Virus record (IMG/VR): IMGVR_UViG_3300024255_003004
Span: 1-22,645 of that record
DNA: 22,645 nucleotides
From: a virus
Direction: 5' to 3' (one strand)
Part shown: positions 14,019 through 21,115 of the stretch, in pieces
Numbering within the stretch: the first letter of the stretch is position 1
Layout: each line of letters opens with the position of its first letter
The notes under the pieces: generated by a model
Told to the model about the DNA's origin: nothing
The model's database searches: none
What the model saw: only the letters and a program-made list of their open reading frames with translations
Position numbers and translations under genes: made by a program

Positions 14019-14966
14019 ATGCGTATTAAAGATATAAATGAAGGACCGTTAAAATCATTTCAGCAAAATGTTGCTAAAGGATTTCAGGCCACACAAAAAG
14101 GCGGCGGCTGGCTTGCTCCTGACGGTGTAGAAAAAGGTATTAAGAAGTTTTTTACTCAAATAGATGATCCTGATAAAGATAAAGATAAAAAAGCTGCTAA
14201 AGGCGGTGCTGGTACAAAAGACAGTGTTACTAAAGCAGACGCAAAGAAATTAAAGGGCGACGGCGAAGGCATTCTTAATCAAATGGCTGCTAAAAGAAAA
14301 TATGCTAAAGAACTAGCAGGTTATAAAAATTCAAAAGCAGATAGCACTCCTCCGCAGGATGCTAGATTAATCGGAAAAGACGGTAAATTATATCACTGGA
14401 GCGGAAATAAATGGTTAGTAAGGAATGACACTAACGGACGTTATGAAGCAACAAAAGACCAAGAGTCAATAAAAGCAAGTTGGATAGATGCCGCTTCAAA
14501 AGGTAAAACAACATATATTAAAAAGGAATCGATGATGAATAGAAAATCAATTGAGGAAGGGTTGGCCGACTTAGCTGATATGGCTGAAAGAGATCACGAA
14601 GTACAAATGGCACGTGCCGATCTATATAAGATTGCAAAGTATGCTATTCAACTGCACGACATGATGAAAAATGTTACTGAAGCAGACGGAATTGAAGGTT
14701 GGCAGCAATCTAAAATTACTAAAGCAGCAGACTATATGGGAAGTGTGTATCATGCACTAGACTATGATTTAAAGTTTGGAGAAGAAGTAACTGAAGCAAA
14801 AGATACACATTGTTCAGATAAATGTTGTGGAGCAGATGTAAAAAGAGAAGACTGTGAATGCCCACCTACTTGTAAGCATTGCAACTGCAACGAATCAGTA
14901 AATGAAACTGTCGACATGTATAAAGCAAGTATTGCTAAAAAACTAGCAGAAAAACTAGGTAGATAA
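14019..14966 (+). CDS. Cys-cluster protein with capsid-targeting-like N-terminus
   Basis: The 315-residue protein begins MRIKDINE. The N-terminal third is basic and low in complexity (DDPDKDKDKKAAKGG). A segment with KDGKLYHWSGNKWLVRND (about 124-141) looks like a small beta domain. A helical part (about 170-255) follows. Residues 265-290 hold eight Cys (265, 269, 270, 279, 281, 285, 288, 290) in 26 residues, suggesting a zinc or other metal cluster. The end is helical (YKASIAKKLAEKLGR). Function is unknown; I recall related helical and Cys segments in other marine T4-like phages. The ATG lies four bases after a late box. Confidence 0.75.
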   Translation: MRIKDINEGPLKSFQQNVAKGFQATQKGGGWLAPDGVEKGIKKFFTQIDDPDKDKDKKAAKGGAGTKDSVTKADAKKLKGDGEGILNQMAAKRKYAKELAGYKNSKADSTPPQDARLIGKDGKLYHWSGNKWLVRNDTNGRYEATKDQESIKASWIDAASKGKTTYIKKESMMNRKSIEEGLADLADMAERDHEVQMARADLYKIAKYAIQLHDMMKNVTEADGIEGWQQSKITKAADYMGSVYHALDYDLKFGEEVTEAKDTHCSDKCCGADVKREDCECPPTCKHCNCNESVNETVDMYKASIAKKLAEKLGR

Positions 14967-14967
14967 T

Positions 14968-15705
14968 ATGGATTATCACGCACTACAGAAAAAATTATTT
15001 GACATTCAGCCATCAGATCCTGCACAAGAAAAAGCAAGTATGATTGCTGCTCTACAAGGTGGTCAACCGCAAGAAAGTGTGCAAAACACAGTTTCTTTAG
15101 TGCATGAAAGTGTACAAGTACAGGAAGGTACATTGCCAATAGATAGAGATTATTCTGTAAGTGATTTTGCTGCCCTAGCTGGTGTAAAATTAACTGAAGC
15201 ACCTGTTGCTCCAGCAGTAGCACCTGATGCAAATAAAGTAGGTATGGGCGCAAAACAAGTTGGTAATAAACTTGGTGCTAAAGGTGGCGCAGGAATGATG
15301 TCTAAAGCATTGGGCAAAGTTGCACAAGGCGGTGCATTGCCAGCAAATCTTTCTAAACAGATTGCTCCATTTGCTGCTCAACTAGAAGTTATCTTAGGCG
15401 ATCCAGGACTAAGAAATAAGTTTATGGCTATTGTTAAAGCTGCTGAGGCAGTTAGTAAGAAAAATGCAGCAGTTGCTCCGGCACAGCCTGTAGAAAGAAC
15501 ACTTACTAAAAGTGAAGAAGCTAAAAAAGAAAAGAACGTCAAAGGTATGAAAAAGAACAAAGACGACTTTAAGAAGCGTTACGGTAAAGACGCAGAAGCA
15601 GTTATGTATGCAACTGCAACTAAAAATGCCAAAAAAGAATCATTTATCAAAGATGAGCTCTATCGTAGATTAGCCGAATACGAATTCAAATCTACCAAAA
15701 AGTAA
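14968..15705 (+). CDS. mosaic phage protein with C-terminal RYGKDAEAVMYATATK motif
   Basis: The 245-residue protein starts one base after the previous stop, at MDYHALQKKLFDIQPSDPAQ, a start type I believe recurs in marine T4-like phages. The middle is rich in Ala, Pro, Gly and Val (about 75-185) and likely partly disordered. The C-terminal part has KKNKDDFKKRYGKDAEAVMY and then ATATKNAKKE, a module found on many phage proteins, ending in a charged helix. No catalytic motif is visible. The stop codon sits in an inverted repeat that reaches the -35 box of the next promoter. Confidence 0.72.
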   Translation: MDYHALQKKLFDIQPSDPAQEKASMIAALQGGQPQESVQNTVSLVHESVQVQEGTLPIDRDYSVSDFAALAGVKLTEAPVAPAVAPDANKVGMGAKQVGNKLGAKGGAGMMSKALGKVAQGGALPANLSKQIAPFAAQLEVILGDPGLRNKFMAIVKAAEAVSKKNAAVAPAQPVERTLTKSEEAKKEKNVKGMKKNKDDFKKRYGKDAEAVMYATATKNAKKESFIKDELYRRLAEYEFKSTKK

Positions 15706-15743
15706 AAATTTTACTTGACTTTTATCTAAATATCCGCTATAAT
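15700..15743 (+). promoter_or_regulatory. sigma70-type promoter with upstream palindrome
   Basis: TTGACT (15715-15720), a 17-base spacer and TATAAT (15738-15743) form a near-consensus host promoter. A perfect inverted repeat, AAGTAAAA-A-TTTTACTT (15700-15716), overlaps the -35 box and the stop codon of the upstream gene. With a one-base centre it suits a DNA-binding dimer better than an RNA hairpin. The promoter serves the DsbA-like gene. Confidence 0.75.
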
Positions 15744-15770
15744 ATAACTTAACTAACATAGGAGTATATT

Positions 15771-16031
15771 ATGAGTTCACGTACCTACGGTGCCGACGAA
15801 AAAGCAAAACTAGAACGCCTTGTAAGAGAAGGTGTAACTGTACTGCAAGAAGTAGAAGATTTGAATACAGGGTTAAAAGAAACTGTTAAAGCAGTAGCAG
15901 AAGAAATGGATATTAAGCCAAGTCTTATTAACAAAGCAATTAAAATTGCACAAAAACGTGACTGGGATAATCATGCTGATGCCTATGACGATTTAGAAAC
16001 ATTAATCGTTACGCTTGGTTATGATAAGTGA
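15771..16031 (+). CDS. DsbA-like small DNA-binding transcription protein
   Basis: The 86-residue, all-helical protein begins MSSRTYGADEKAKLERLVRE, and its C-terminal half (AVAEEMDIKPSLINKAIKIA, then RDWDNHADAYDDLETL) aligns by eye with the pattern of T4 DsbA, a double-stranded DNA-binding protein that affects late transcription. The match is by pattern, not clear identity, so it could be another small T4-like protein. It has its own near-consensus sigma70-type promoter and a GGAG ribosome site. Its place just upstream of gp43 supports a replication or transcription role. Confidence 0.6.
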   Translation: MSSRTYGADEKAKLERLVREGVTVLQEVEDLNTGLKETVKAVAEEMDIKPSLINKAIKIAQKRDWDNHADAYDDLETLIVTLGYDK

Positions 16032-16306
16032 TTAGTCAAGTAAAATCATTTTTTAAGGAAAGTTATAAACTAAGTCCAGTTGCATTTTACTGCGAAATGG
16101 TCGAAGCAGTGTTTTTGATCTCAGCAAGTGCAATTCTTAGTTTTACTATCCTTGACCCTGCTACAAAGTTATTTGTACCTATGTATCTTATTGGTAGTAT
16201 ACTAGGTATTGTAAGTGCAGTAATTAGACGTGCGGCATTTGTAATATTACTTTGTAGTTGGTTTACTGCAATGAATTTATTTGCACTGGTTCAGTTGTTT
16301 TTATAA
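16028..16306 (+). CDS. small multi-pass membrane protein
   Basis: A GTG at 16028 overlaps the stop of the DsbA-like gene (GTGA). The 92-residue protein has three hydrophobic segments (about 22-42, 46-64 and 69-91) after a short basic N-terminus (MISQVKSFFKESYKLSP). The motif PVAFYCEMVEAVFLISASAI recalls membrane proteins that I believe lie before gp43 in other marine T4-like phages. Function is unknown. The stop codon TAA is contained in an exact TATAAATA box. Confidence 0.75.
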   Translation: MISQVKSFFKESYKLSPVAFYCEMVEAVFLISASAILSFTILDPATKLFVPMYLIGSILGIVSAVIRRAAFVILLCSWFTAMNLFALVQLFL

Positions 16307-16309
16307 ATA
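16302..16309 (+). promoter_or_regulatory. T4 late promoter box, exact TATAAATA
   Basis: Exact late consensus, containing the stop codon TAA (16304-16306) of the membrane protein gene. It lies 71 bases before the gp43 ATG, leaving a leader that could hold regulatory RNA structure. Late transcription of a polymerase gene would be unusual, so its use is less certain than that of the other boxes. Confidence 0.4.
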
Positions 16310-16316
16310 CAAGTAC

Positions 16317-16336
16317 GCCCATAGCAATAGCTAGGC
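16317..16336 (+). other. small hairpin in the gp43 leader
   Basis: GCC (16317-16319), a CA bulge, TAGC (16322-16325), loop AATA, GCTA (16330-16333), GGC (16334-16336) can pair as a seven-base-pair stem with a bulge. It lies about 45 bases before the start codon. Its role is unclear; it is not the best candidate for a translational operator. Confidence 0.3.
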
Positions 16337-16346
16337 ATGAAGAAGG

Positions 16347-16370
16347 TTAAGTTGGCCATAAGCAACGTAA
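16347..16370 (+). promoter_or_regulatory. candidate translational operator hairpin before gp43
   Basis: TTA (16347-16349) pairs with TAA (16368-16370), an A-G mismatch follows, then GTTG (16351-16354) pairs with CAAC (16363-16366) around an eight-base loop, GCCATAAG. The stem ends directly at the GGAG ribosome site (16371-16374). In T4, gp43 represses its own translation by binding a hairpin with an eight-base loop at the same place. The loop sequence differs from that of T4. Confidence 0.4.
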
Positions 16371-16380
16371 GGAGAAATGA

Positions 16381-19050
16381 ATGCCATATGTAGACGCGAT
16401 GTTCGATCGCGACCAGGATATCATCCGTGTCGTAGAACGTAGAGACGGTAAAAGACAGTTTACTGAATATCCTGCAAAGTACACTTTTTATTTTAAAGAC
16501 GAGCGAGGCAAATACAAAAGTGTATTTGGTGACCCTCTTACAAGAATTGTATGTAAGAACACAAAAGACTTTCGAAAAGAAGTTGCAATCAATCGAGATA
16601 AGAAACTTTTCGAAAGCGATATTAATCCAATCTTCCAGTGTTTGAGTGAAAACTATCTTAATCAAGATGCACCTAAATTAAATATTGCATTTTTTGATAT
16701 TGAGACTGATTTTGATCCAGAGCGTGGCTTTGCTGATCCTGCTGATCCGTTTATGCCTATTACTTCCATAAGTGTATACTTACAGTGGCTAGAAACAATG
16801 ATATGTTTAGCTGTGCCGCCTAAGACACTTACAATGGAGCAAGCCGAAAAAGAACTAGAAGGCATTGACAATGTAATGTTATTTGAAAAAGAAGGTGATA
16901 TGATTGACACTTTCTTAACACTAATTGAAGATGCTGATATTTTGTCAGGCTGGAACAGTGAAGGTTATGATATTCCTTATACCGTTAATAGAACTAGTCG
17001 TGTACTGAGCAAAGATGACACACGTAGGTTCTGCTTATGGGGCCAACTGCCTAAGAAACGTGAATATGAAAAGTACGGGAAGCAAGCTGTTACATTTGAT
17101 TTAATAGGTCGTGTACACTTAGATAGTTTAGAGCTATATCGTAAGTACACATATGAAGAACGTCACACATATCGACTTGATGCTATTGGTGAAATTGAAG
17201 TAGGCGAAAACAAAGTCCCTTATGAAGGTACTTTGGACCAGTTATACAACAATGACTTTAGAAAGTTTATCGAATACAACATACAAGATACTGCACTACT
17301 AGACAAGCTAGACAAAAAACTAAGATTTATTGATCTTAGTAATACTGTTGCACACGAAAACACTGTGTTACTACAGACTACTATGGGTGCTGTTGCTGTT
17401 ACAGAACAAGGCATTGTTAACGAAGCACATAACAGAGGCTTACAAGTTCCTAATCGTCCTAAGCGAGACGATACAGAAAACACACAAGCGGCTGGTGCGT
17501 ATGTTGCGTTTCCAAAGAAAGGCTTGCACAAGTGGGTAGCTTCAATGGATTTAAATTCATTGTATCCTAGTGTTATTAGAGCGTTAAATATGGCTCCTGA
17601 AACTGTCGTAGGGCAAATACGCCCAGACATAAGCGAAGCCCGTGTACACGAAGATATGACGCTTAAAAAGAAGTCATTTGCAGGTAGTTGGGAAGGACGT
17701 TTTTCGACAGAGGAATACGAAGCCGTAATGGAAAAACGTAAAGATATTTCCCTTACAATTGACTGGGAAGATGGTCGTACTGATGTTTTGAGTGGTGCAG
17801 AAATGTATCAGTTAGTCTTTGATAGTCAAATGCCGTGGATGCTTAGTGCTAACGGTACTATCTTTACAACAGAGTTCGAAGGTGTTATTCCTGGACTATT
17901 AAAGCGTTGGTACGCTGAACGTAAAGATATGCAGAAGATGTTAAAGAAAGCAAAAGATGCAGAAAACAAAGCTGAGATTGAATACTGGGACAAGAGACAG
18001 TTAGTTAAGAAGATTAACTTGAACAGTTTGTATGGTGCTATTCTTAATCCTGGTTGTAGATTCTTTGATAAACGTATTGGTCAAAGTACAACACTAAGCG
18101 GCAGAACTATTGTTAAACATATGTCAGCAGAAGTAAACAACTGTATTACTGGTGAATACGACCATGTAGGTAAAGCAATGATATATGGTGATACTGACTC
18201 TTGTTATTTTAGCGCCTGGCCCTTATTAAAAGACGATGTTAATTCTGGAAAACTGGAATGGAGTACTGAAAAAGCTATTGCACTGTATGATCAAATTTGT
18301 GAGCAAGCAAACACAACATTTCCGAAGTTTATGGCACAAGCATTTCATTGCCCAAAGAGCCGTTCAGATGTTATTGCCGCTGGTAGAGAAATTGTAGCAC
18401 AGTCAGGCTTATACATCACTAAGAAACGTTATGCGGCACTAGTTGTTGACAACGAAGGCTTTAGAACAGATGCTGACGGTGTAGGTAAAGTAAAGGCAAT
18501 GGGCTTAGACTTACGTAGGTCAGACACGCCTGTGTTTATGCAGGACTTCTTAAAAGAACTATTAACAATGGTACTTACTGATGTTCCGCAGAAAGAAGTG
18601 CTAGATCGTATTACAGAATTCCGTAAGGAGTTTAGTCAACGACCTGGCTGGGAAAAAGGTTCTCCTAAACGTGCAAACAAAGTAGGACACTACAGACGTT
18701 TAGAAGAAAAACAAGGAAAAGCAAACATGCCTGGGCATGTACGAGCAAGCATTAACTGGAATACACTCAAGCGAATGAACGGAGACAAGTATTCGCAGGA
18801 AGTTGTTGACGGAATGAAAGTTATTGTTTGTAAACTAAAACAAAATCCTTTAGGATACACAAGCGTTGCTTACCCAACAGATGAATTGCGTATTCCTGAA
18901 TGGTTTAAAGAACTGCCATTTGACGATGCGGCTATGGCAGAAACTATTATTGATAACAAACTAGACAATTTAATCGGAGTGCTTAATTATCCACTAGAGG
19001 ATACTAAGTCACATACAACATTTGGCAGTTTGTTTGAATTTGGAGACTAA
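16381..19050 (+). CDS. 43: DNA polymerase, T4 gp43-like family B
   Basis: The 889-residue protein is the replicative polymerase with 3'-5' exonuclease; T4 gp43 has 898 residues. The exonuclease motifs are FDIETD (105-110, metal ligands Asp106 and Glu108), WNSEGYDIPY and a YNIQDTALL segment. Polymerase motif A is DLNSLYPS (390-397), motif B KKINLNSLYG (543-552) and motif C YGDTDS (602-607). The gene is intact with no split or intein. The start ATG has AAGGAG six bases upstream, right after a hairpin. It would work with the gp45 clamp encoded at 20384. Confidence 0.97.
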   Translation: MPYVDAMFDRDQDIIRVVERRDGKRQFTEYPAKYTFYFKDERGKYKSVFGDPLTRIVCKNTKDFRKEVAINRDKKLFESDINPIFQCLSENYLNQDAPKLNIAFFDIETDFDPERGFADPADPFMPITSISVYLQWLETMICLAVPPKTLTMEQAEKELEGIDNVMLFEKEGDMIDTFLTLIEDADILSGWNSEGYDIPYTVNRTSRVLSKDDTRRFCLWGQLPKKREYEKYGKQAVTFDLIGRVHLDSLELYRKYTYEERHTYRLDAIGEIEVGENKVPYEGTLDQLYNNDFRKFIEYNIQDTALLDKLDKKLRFIDLSNTVAHENTVLLQTTMGAVAVTEQGIVNEAHNRGLQVPNRPKRDDTENTQAAGAYVAFPKKGLHKWVASMDLNSLYPSVIRALNMAPETVVGQIRPDISEARVHEDMTLKKKSFAGSWEGRFSTEEYEAVMEKRKDISLTIDWEDGRTDVLSGAEMYQLVFDSQMPWMLSANGTIFTTEFEGVIPGLLKRWYAERKDMQKMLKKAKDAENKAEIEYWDKRQLVKKINLNSLYGAILNPGCRFFDKRIGQSTTLSGRTIVKHMSAEVNNCITGEYDHVGKAMIYGDTDSCYFSAWPLLKDDVNSGKLEWSTEKAIALYDQICEQANTTFPKFMAQAFHCPKSRSDVIAAGREIVAQSGLYITKKRYAALVVDNEGFRTDADGVGKVKAMGLDLRRSDTPVFMQDFLKELLTMVLTDVPQKEVLDRITEFRKEFSQRPGWEKGSPKRANKVGHYRRLEEKQGKANMPGHVRASINWNTLKRMNGDKYSQEVVDGMKVIVCKLKQNPLGYTSVAYPTDELRIPEWFKELPFDDAAMAETIIDNKLDNLIGVLNYPLEDTKSHTTFGSLFEFGD

Positions 19051-19051
19051 T

Positions 19052-19213
19052 ATGAAAGTAAAACTTGAAGTTGAACTTGATACTGAAAAACAAAAAGACT
19101 TAGATATGATTGAAGATGTGATTTATCATTTACAAGACGTCCGTGAAATTTTAGAAGAACATCAAGAAAACCTAAATAACAATACTAAACATAAAAACAA
19201 TCGGAGAAAATAA
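19052..19213 (+). CDS. 53-residue coiled-coil-like protein
   Basis: The ATG at 19052 follows a TGGAGAC ribosome site and starts right after the gp43 stop. The 53-residue product begins MKVKLEVELDTEKQKDLDMI, continues as a charged helix (EDVIYHLQDVREILEEHQEN) and ends in an Asn/Lys/Arg tail. A dimeric coiled coil is likely. The frame is open upstream into gp43 (19022), but that start is less likely. No function is known. It lies between gp43 and the cytidylyltransferase and ends just before the latter's ATG. Confidence 0.68.
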   Translation: MKVKLEVELDTEKQKDLDMIEDVIYHLQDVREILEEHQENLNNNTKHKNNRRK

Positions 19214-19624
19214 ATGAAAGTTGGTTTTACTTGTAGTACATTTGATTTATTGCACTCAGGACACGTACAAATGCTACGTGAAGCAAAAGATCAATGCGAT
19301 TACTTGATATGCGGATTACAAGTTGATCCTAGTGTTGACCGAAAAGATAAGAATAGTCCTATACAAACAGTAGTCGAACGATATACTCAGCTTAAAGCAG
19401 TTGGCTATGTAGATGAAATTATTCCATATGGCACTGAAGAAGATTTAGAAGATATACTTAGTATGTATTCGATAAATGTGCGTATACTAGGAGAAGAATA
19501 TAGAGATAAACCGTTTACTGGCAGAGATATTTGTCGTAAACGAGATATTGATATCTACTTTAATAATAGAGATCATCGATTTAGTTCAAGTGATTTAAGA
19601 CAAAGGGTTACAGATGCAAAATAA
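19214..19624 (+). CDS. TagD-like cytidylyltransferase
   Basis: The 136-residue protein has the full set of cytidylyltransferase motifs: GFTCSTFDLLHSGH (4-17, with HSGH at 14-17), ERY (55-57) and RFSSSDLRQR (122-131, equivalent to the STTxxxxR nucleotide motif). Length and motifs match glycerol-3-phosphate cytidylyltransferase (TagD), which makes CDP-glycerol from CTP. The true phosphoalcohol or sugar substrate in a phage is unknown. It overlaps the HAD gene by 11 bases, so the two probably act in one pathway. Fusions of related enzymes are used for cell envelope or glycan synthesis. Confidence 0.88.
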   Translation: MKVGFTCSTFDLLHSGHVQMLREAKDQCDYLICGLQVDPSVDRKDKNSPIQTVVERYTQLKAVGYVDEIIPYGTEEDLEDILSMYSINVRILGEEYRDKPFTGRDICRKRDIDIYFNNRDHRFSSSDLRQRVTDAK

Positions 19625-20324
19625 ATTTGTCTTTGATGTTGACGGAACACTAACTCCTAGTAGACAACCAATTGATAATAACTTTGCAAAGTTCTTTTAC
19701 AATTTTTGCTTAGGTAATGATGTATATCTTGTTACAGGAAGTGATAGAGCAAAAACAATAGAACAAATAGGTGAAAAAATATACAACAGATGCAGACGTG
19801 TATACCAATGTAACGGTAATGATGTTTGGAAAGGCAATGTTAATGTTCGAACAAATGAATGGACACTTCCAGACCTAGCAAGAACATTCCTTATTAGTTG
19901 TGAATACGAAAGTAACTTTGATATACGCACAGGAAACCATATTGAAGAACGTCCGGGTATGGTAAACTTTAGTGTAGTAGGACGTAATGCATCTTTATAT
20001 GAACGTAAACAGTATGTTGATTACGACACAAAAGAAAACGAACGTAATACAATAGCAAAAGCATTTAATACAATGTTTCCAGACTTATCAGCAAAAGTAG
20101 GCGGTGATACAGGTATTGATATTTCACCTAAAGGTTGTGATAAATCACAAGTTGTAAAGGACTTTGATAAACAGGACAAACTGTGGTTCTTTGGAGATGC
20201 GATTTACGAAGGTGGCAATGATTATCCGTTAGCGCAAGTAGTAAAGAATTACAGAAAGGTTACTGGATGGTCGCAGACTAAAGAATATTTAGAAGTATTT
20301 CAAGATCAAAGAATGGCAAATTAA
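19614..20324 (+). CDS. phosphomannomutase-like HAD-family protein
   Basis: The 236-residue protein has the HAD nucleophile motif DVDGT (8-12, Asp8 and Asp10) with the PMM-like continuation LTPSRQ. It also has EERPGMVNFSVVGR (111-124), IDISPKGCDKSQ (168-179) and FFGDAIYEGGNDYPLA (192-207). These match the eukaryotic-type (PMM2) phosphomannomutases, which convert mannose-6-phosphate to mannose-1-phosphate. The family also holds sugar phosphatases, so substrate and reaction are not certain. It overlaps the TagD-like gene, pointing to a sugar or glycerol activation pathway. A strong promoter lies right after its stop. Confidence 0.85.
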   Translation: MQNKFVFDVDGTLTPSRQPIDNNFAKFFYNFCLGNDVYLVTGSDRAKTIEQIGEKIYNRCRRVYQCNGNDVWKGNVNVRTNEWTLPDLARTFLISCEYESNFDIRTGNHIEERPGMVNFSVVGRNASLYERKQYVDYDTKENERNTIAKAFNTMFPDLSAKVGGDTGIDISPKGCDKSQVVKDFDKQDKLWFFGDAIYEGGNDYPLAQVVKNYRKVTGWSQTKEYLEVFQDQRMAN

Positions 20325-20327
20325 TGC

Positions 20328-20356
20328 TTGACAAACAAGTACTTATGTACTATAAT
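20328..20356 (+). promoter_or_regulatory. near-consensus sigma70-type promoter with spacer repeat
   Basis: TTGACA (20328-20333), a 17-base spacer and TATAAT (20351-20356) match the full vegetative consensus. The spacer holds an inverted repeat, AGTAC-TTAT-GTACT (20338-20351), that touches the -10 box. The GGAG ribosome site and the gp45 ATG (20384) follow. This is the strongest promoter in the window and fits an early or middle gp45/TGT transcript. Confidence 0.8.
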
Positions 20357-20383
20357 TATAATAACACTAATGGAGAATCATAA

Positions 20384-21112
20384 ATGAAAGACATTTTACA
20401 AGACGTGGTAGCACATACACACGCACTAGGCTTTTTATCGCTTGTTAAAGTAAGCAACGATGAAGGTACAGCAATCGACTCAATGGCAGAAGATCGTTCA
20501 GTTATTTTAACAGGAACAACAGCAACTCCGGTTAATGAGTTCAAAGGTACATTTGGCATGCCTAACTTAGACAAGTTAGCATTGCATTTGAAAAATCCCG
20601 AGTACAAAGATAACGCAAAGATCGATGTTGTTGAAGCAGAACGTAACGGCGAACTTATTCCGACACATATTCACTTTGAAAATGCAACAGGTGACTTTGA
20701 AAACGATTATCGCTTTATGAATAAAGCAATTATTGAAGAAAAGTTAAAAACTGTTAAGTTCAAAGGTGCTACATGGGAAGTATCTATACAGCCAAGTATG
20801 GCAAGTATTGCACGTATGAAGTTAATGAGTGCTGCTCATTCAGAAGAACCTACATTTAATGTAAAAACTACTGGCGGCAACTTAGTGTTTAGCTTCGGCG
20901 ATGCAAGTACTCACGCAGGTGAATTTGTATTCCAACACGGTATTGAAGGTTCATTACAGCATCAATGGAGTTGGCCTGTAGCACAAGTACAAGCAATCTT
21001 AAACTTAGATGGCGATGCAACTATGAGTATTAGTGACCAAGGTGCAATGAAGATTAGTATAAACAGTGGTATGGCAACATACGACTATATTTTACCAGCA
21101 CAGAGCAAGTAG
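20384..21112 (+). CDS. 45: sliding clamp, T4 gp45-like
   Basis: The 242-residue protein matches the T4 gp45 clamp (228 residues), a trimeric ring that tethers gp43 to DNA and, in T4, activates late transcription through gp33/gp55. Evidence is the N-terminal pattern (MKDILQDVVAHTHALGFLSL), the alternating beta/alpha organisation and the FGMPNLDKLALHL segment, together with the gene context after gp43. It has its own near-consensus promoter and a TGGAG ribosome site. Since the window has late boxes of the T4 type, a dual role in replication and late transcription is likely. Confidence 0.88.
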   Translation: MKDILQDVVAHTHALGFLSLVKVSNDEGTAIDSMAEDRSVILTGTTATPVNEFKGTFGMPNLDKLALHLKNPEYKDNAKIDVVEAERNGELIPTHIHFENATGDFENDYRFMNKAIIEEKLKTVKFKGATWEVSIQPSMASIARMKLMSAAHSEEPTFNVKTTGGNLVFSFGDASTHAGEFVFQHGIEGSLQHQWSWPVAQVQAILNLDGDATMSISDQGAMKISINSGMATYDYILPAQSK

Positions 21113-21115
21113 AAT

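Noticed and set aside
14762-15253. 163-residue frame on the minus strand
   Set aside because: Leu/Gln/His-rich translation typical of a shadow frame, opposite two better supported genes.
16337-16393. 18-codon leader peptide (MKKVKLAISNVRRNECHM) before gp43
   Set aside because: No good ribosome site, and the same bases are better explained as the gp43 ribosome site and hairpin. It could be chance.
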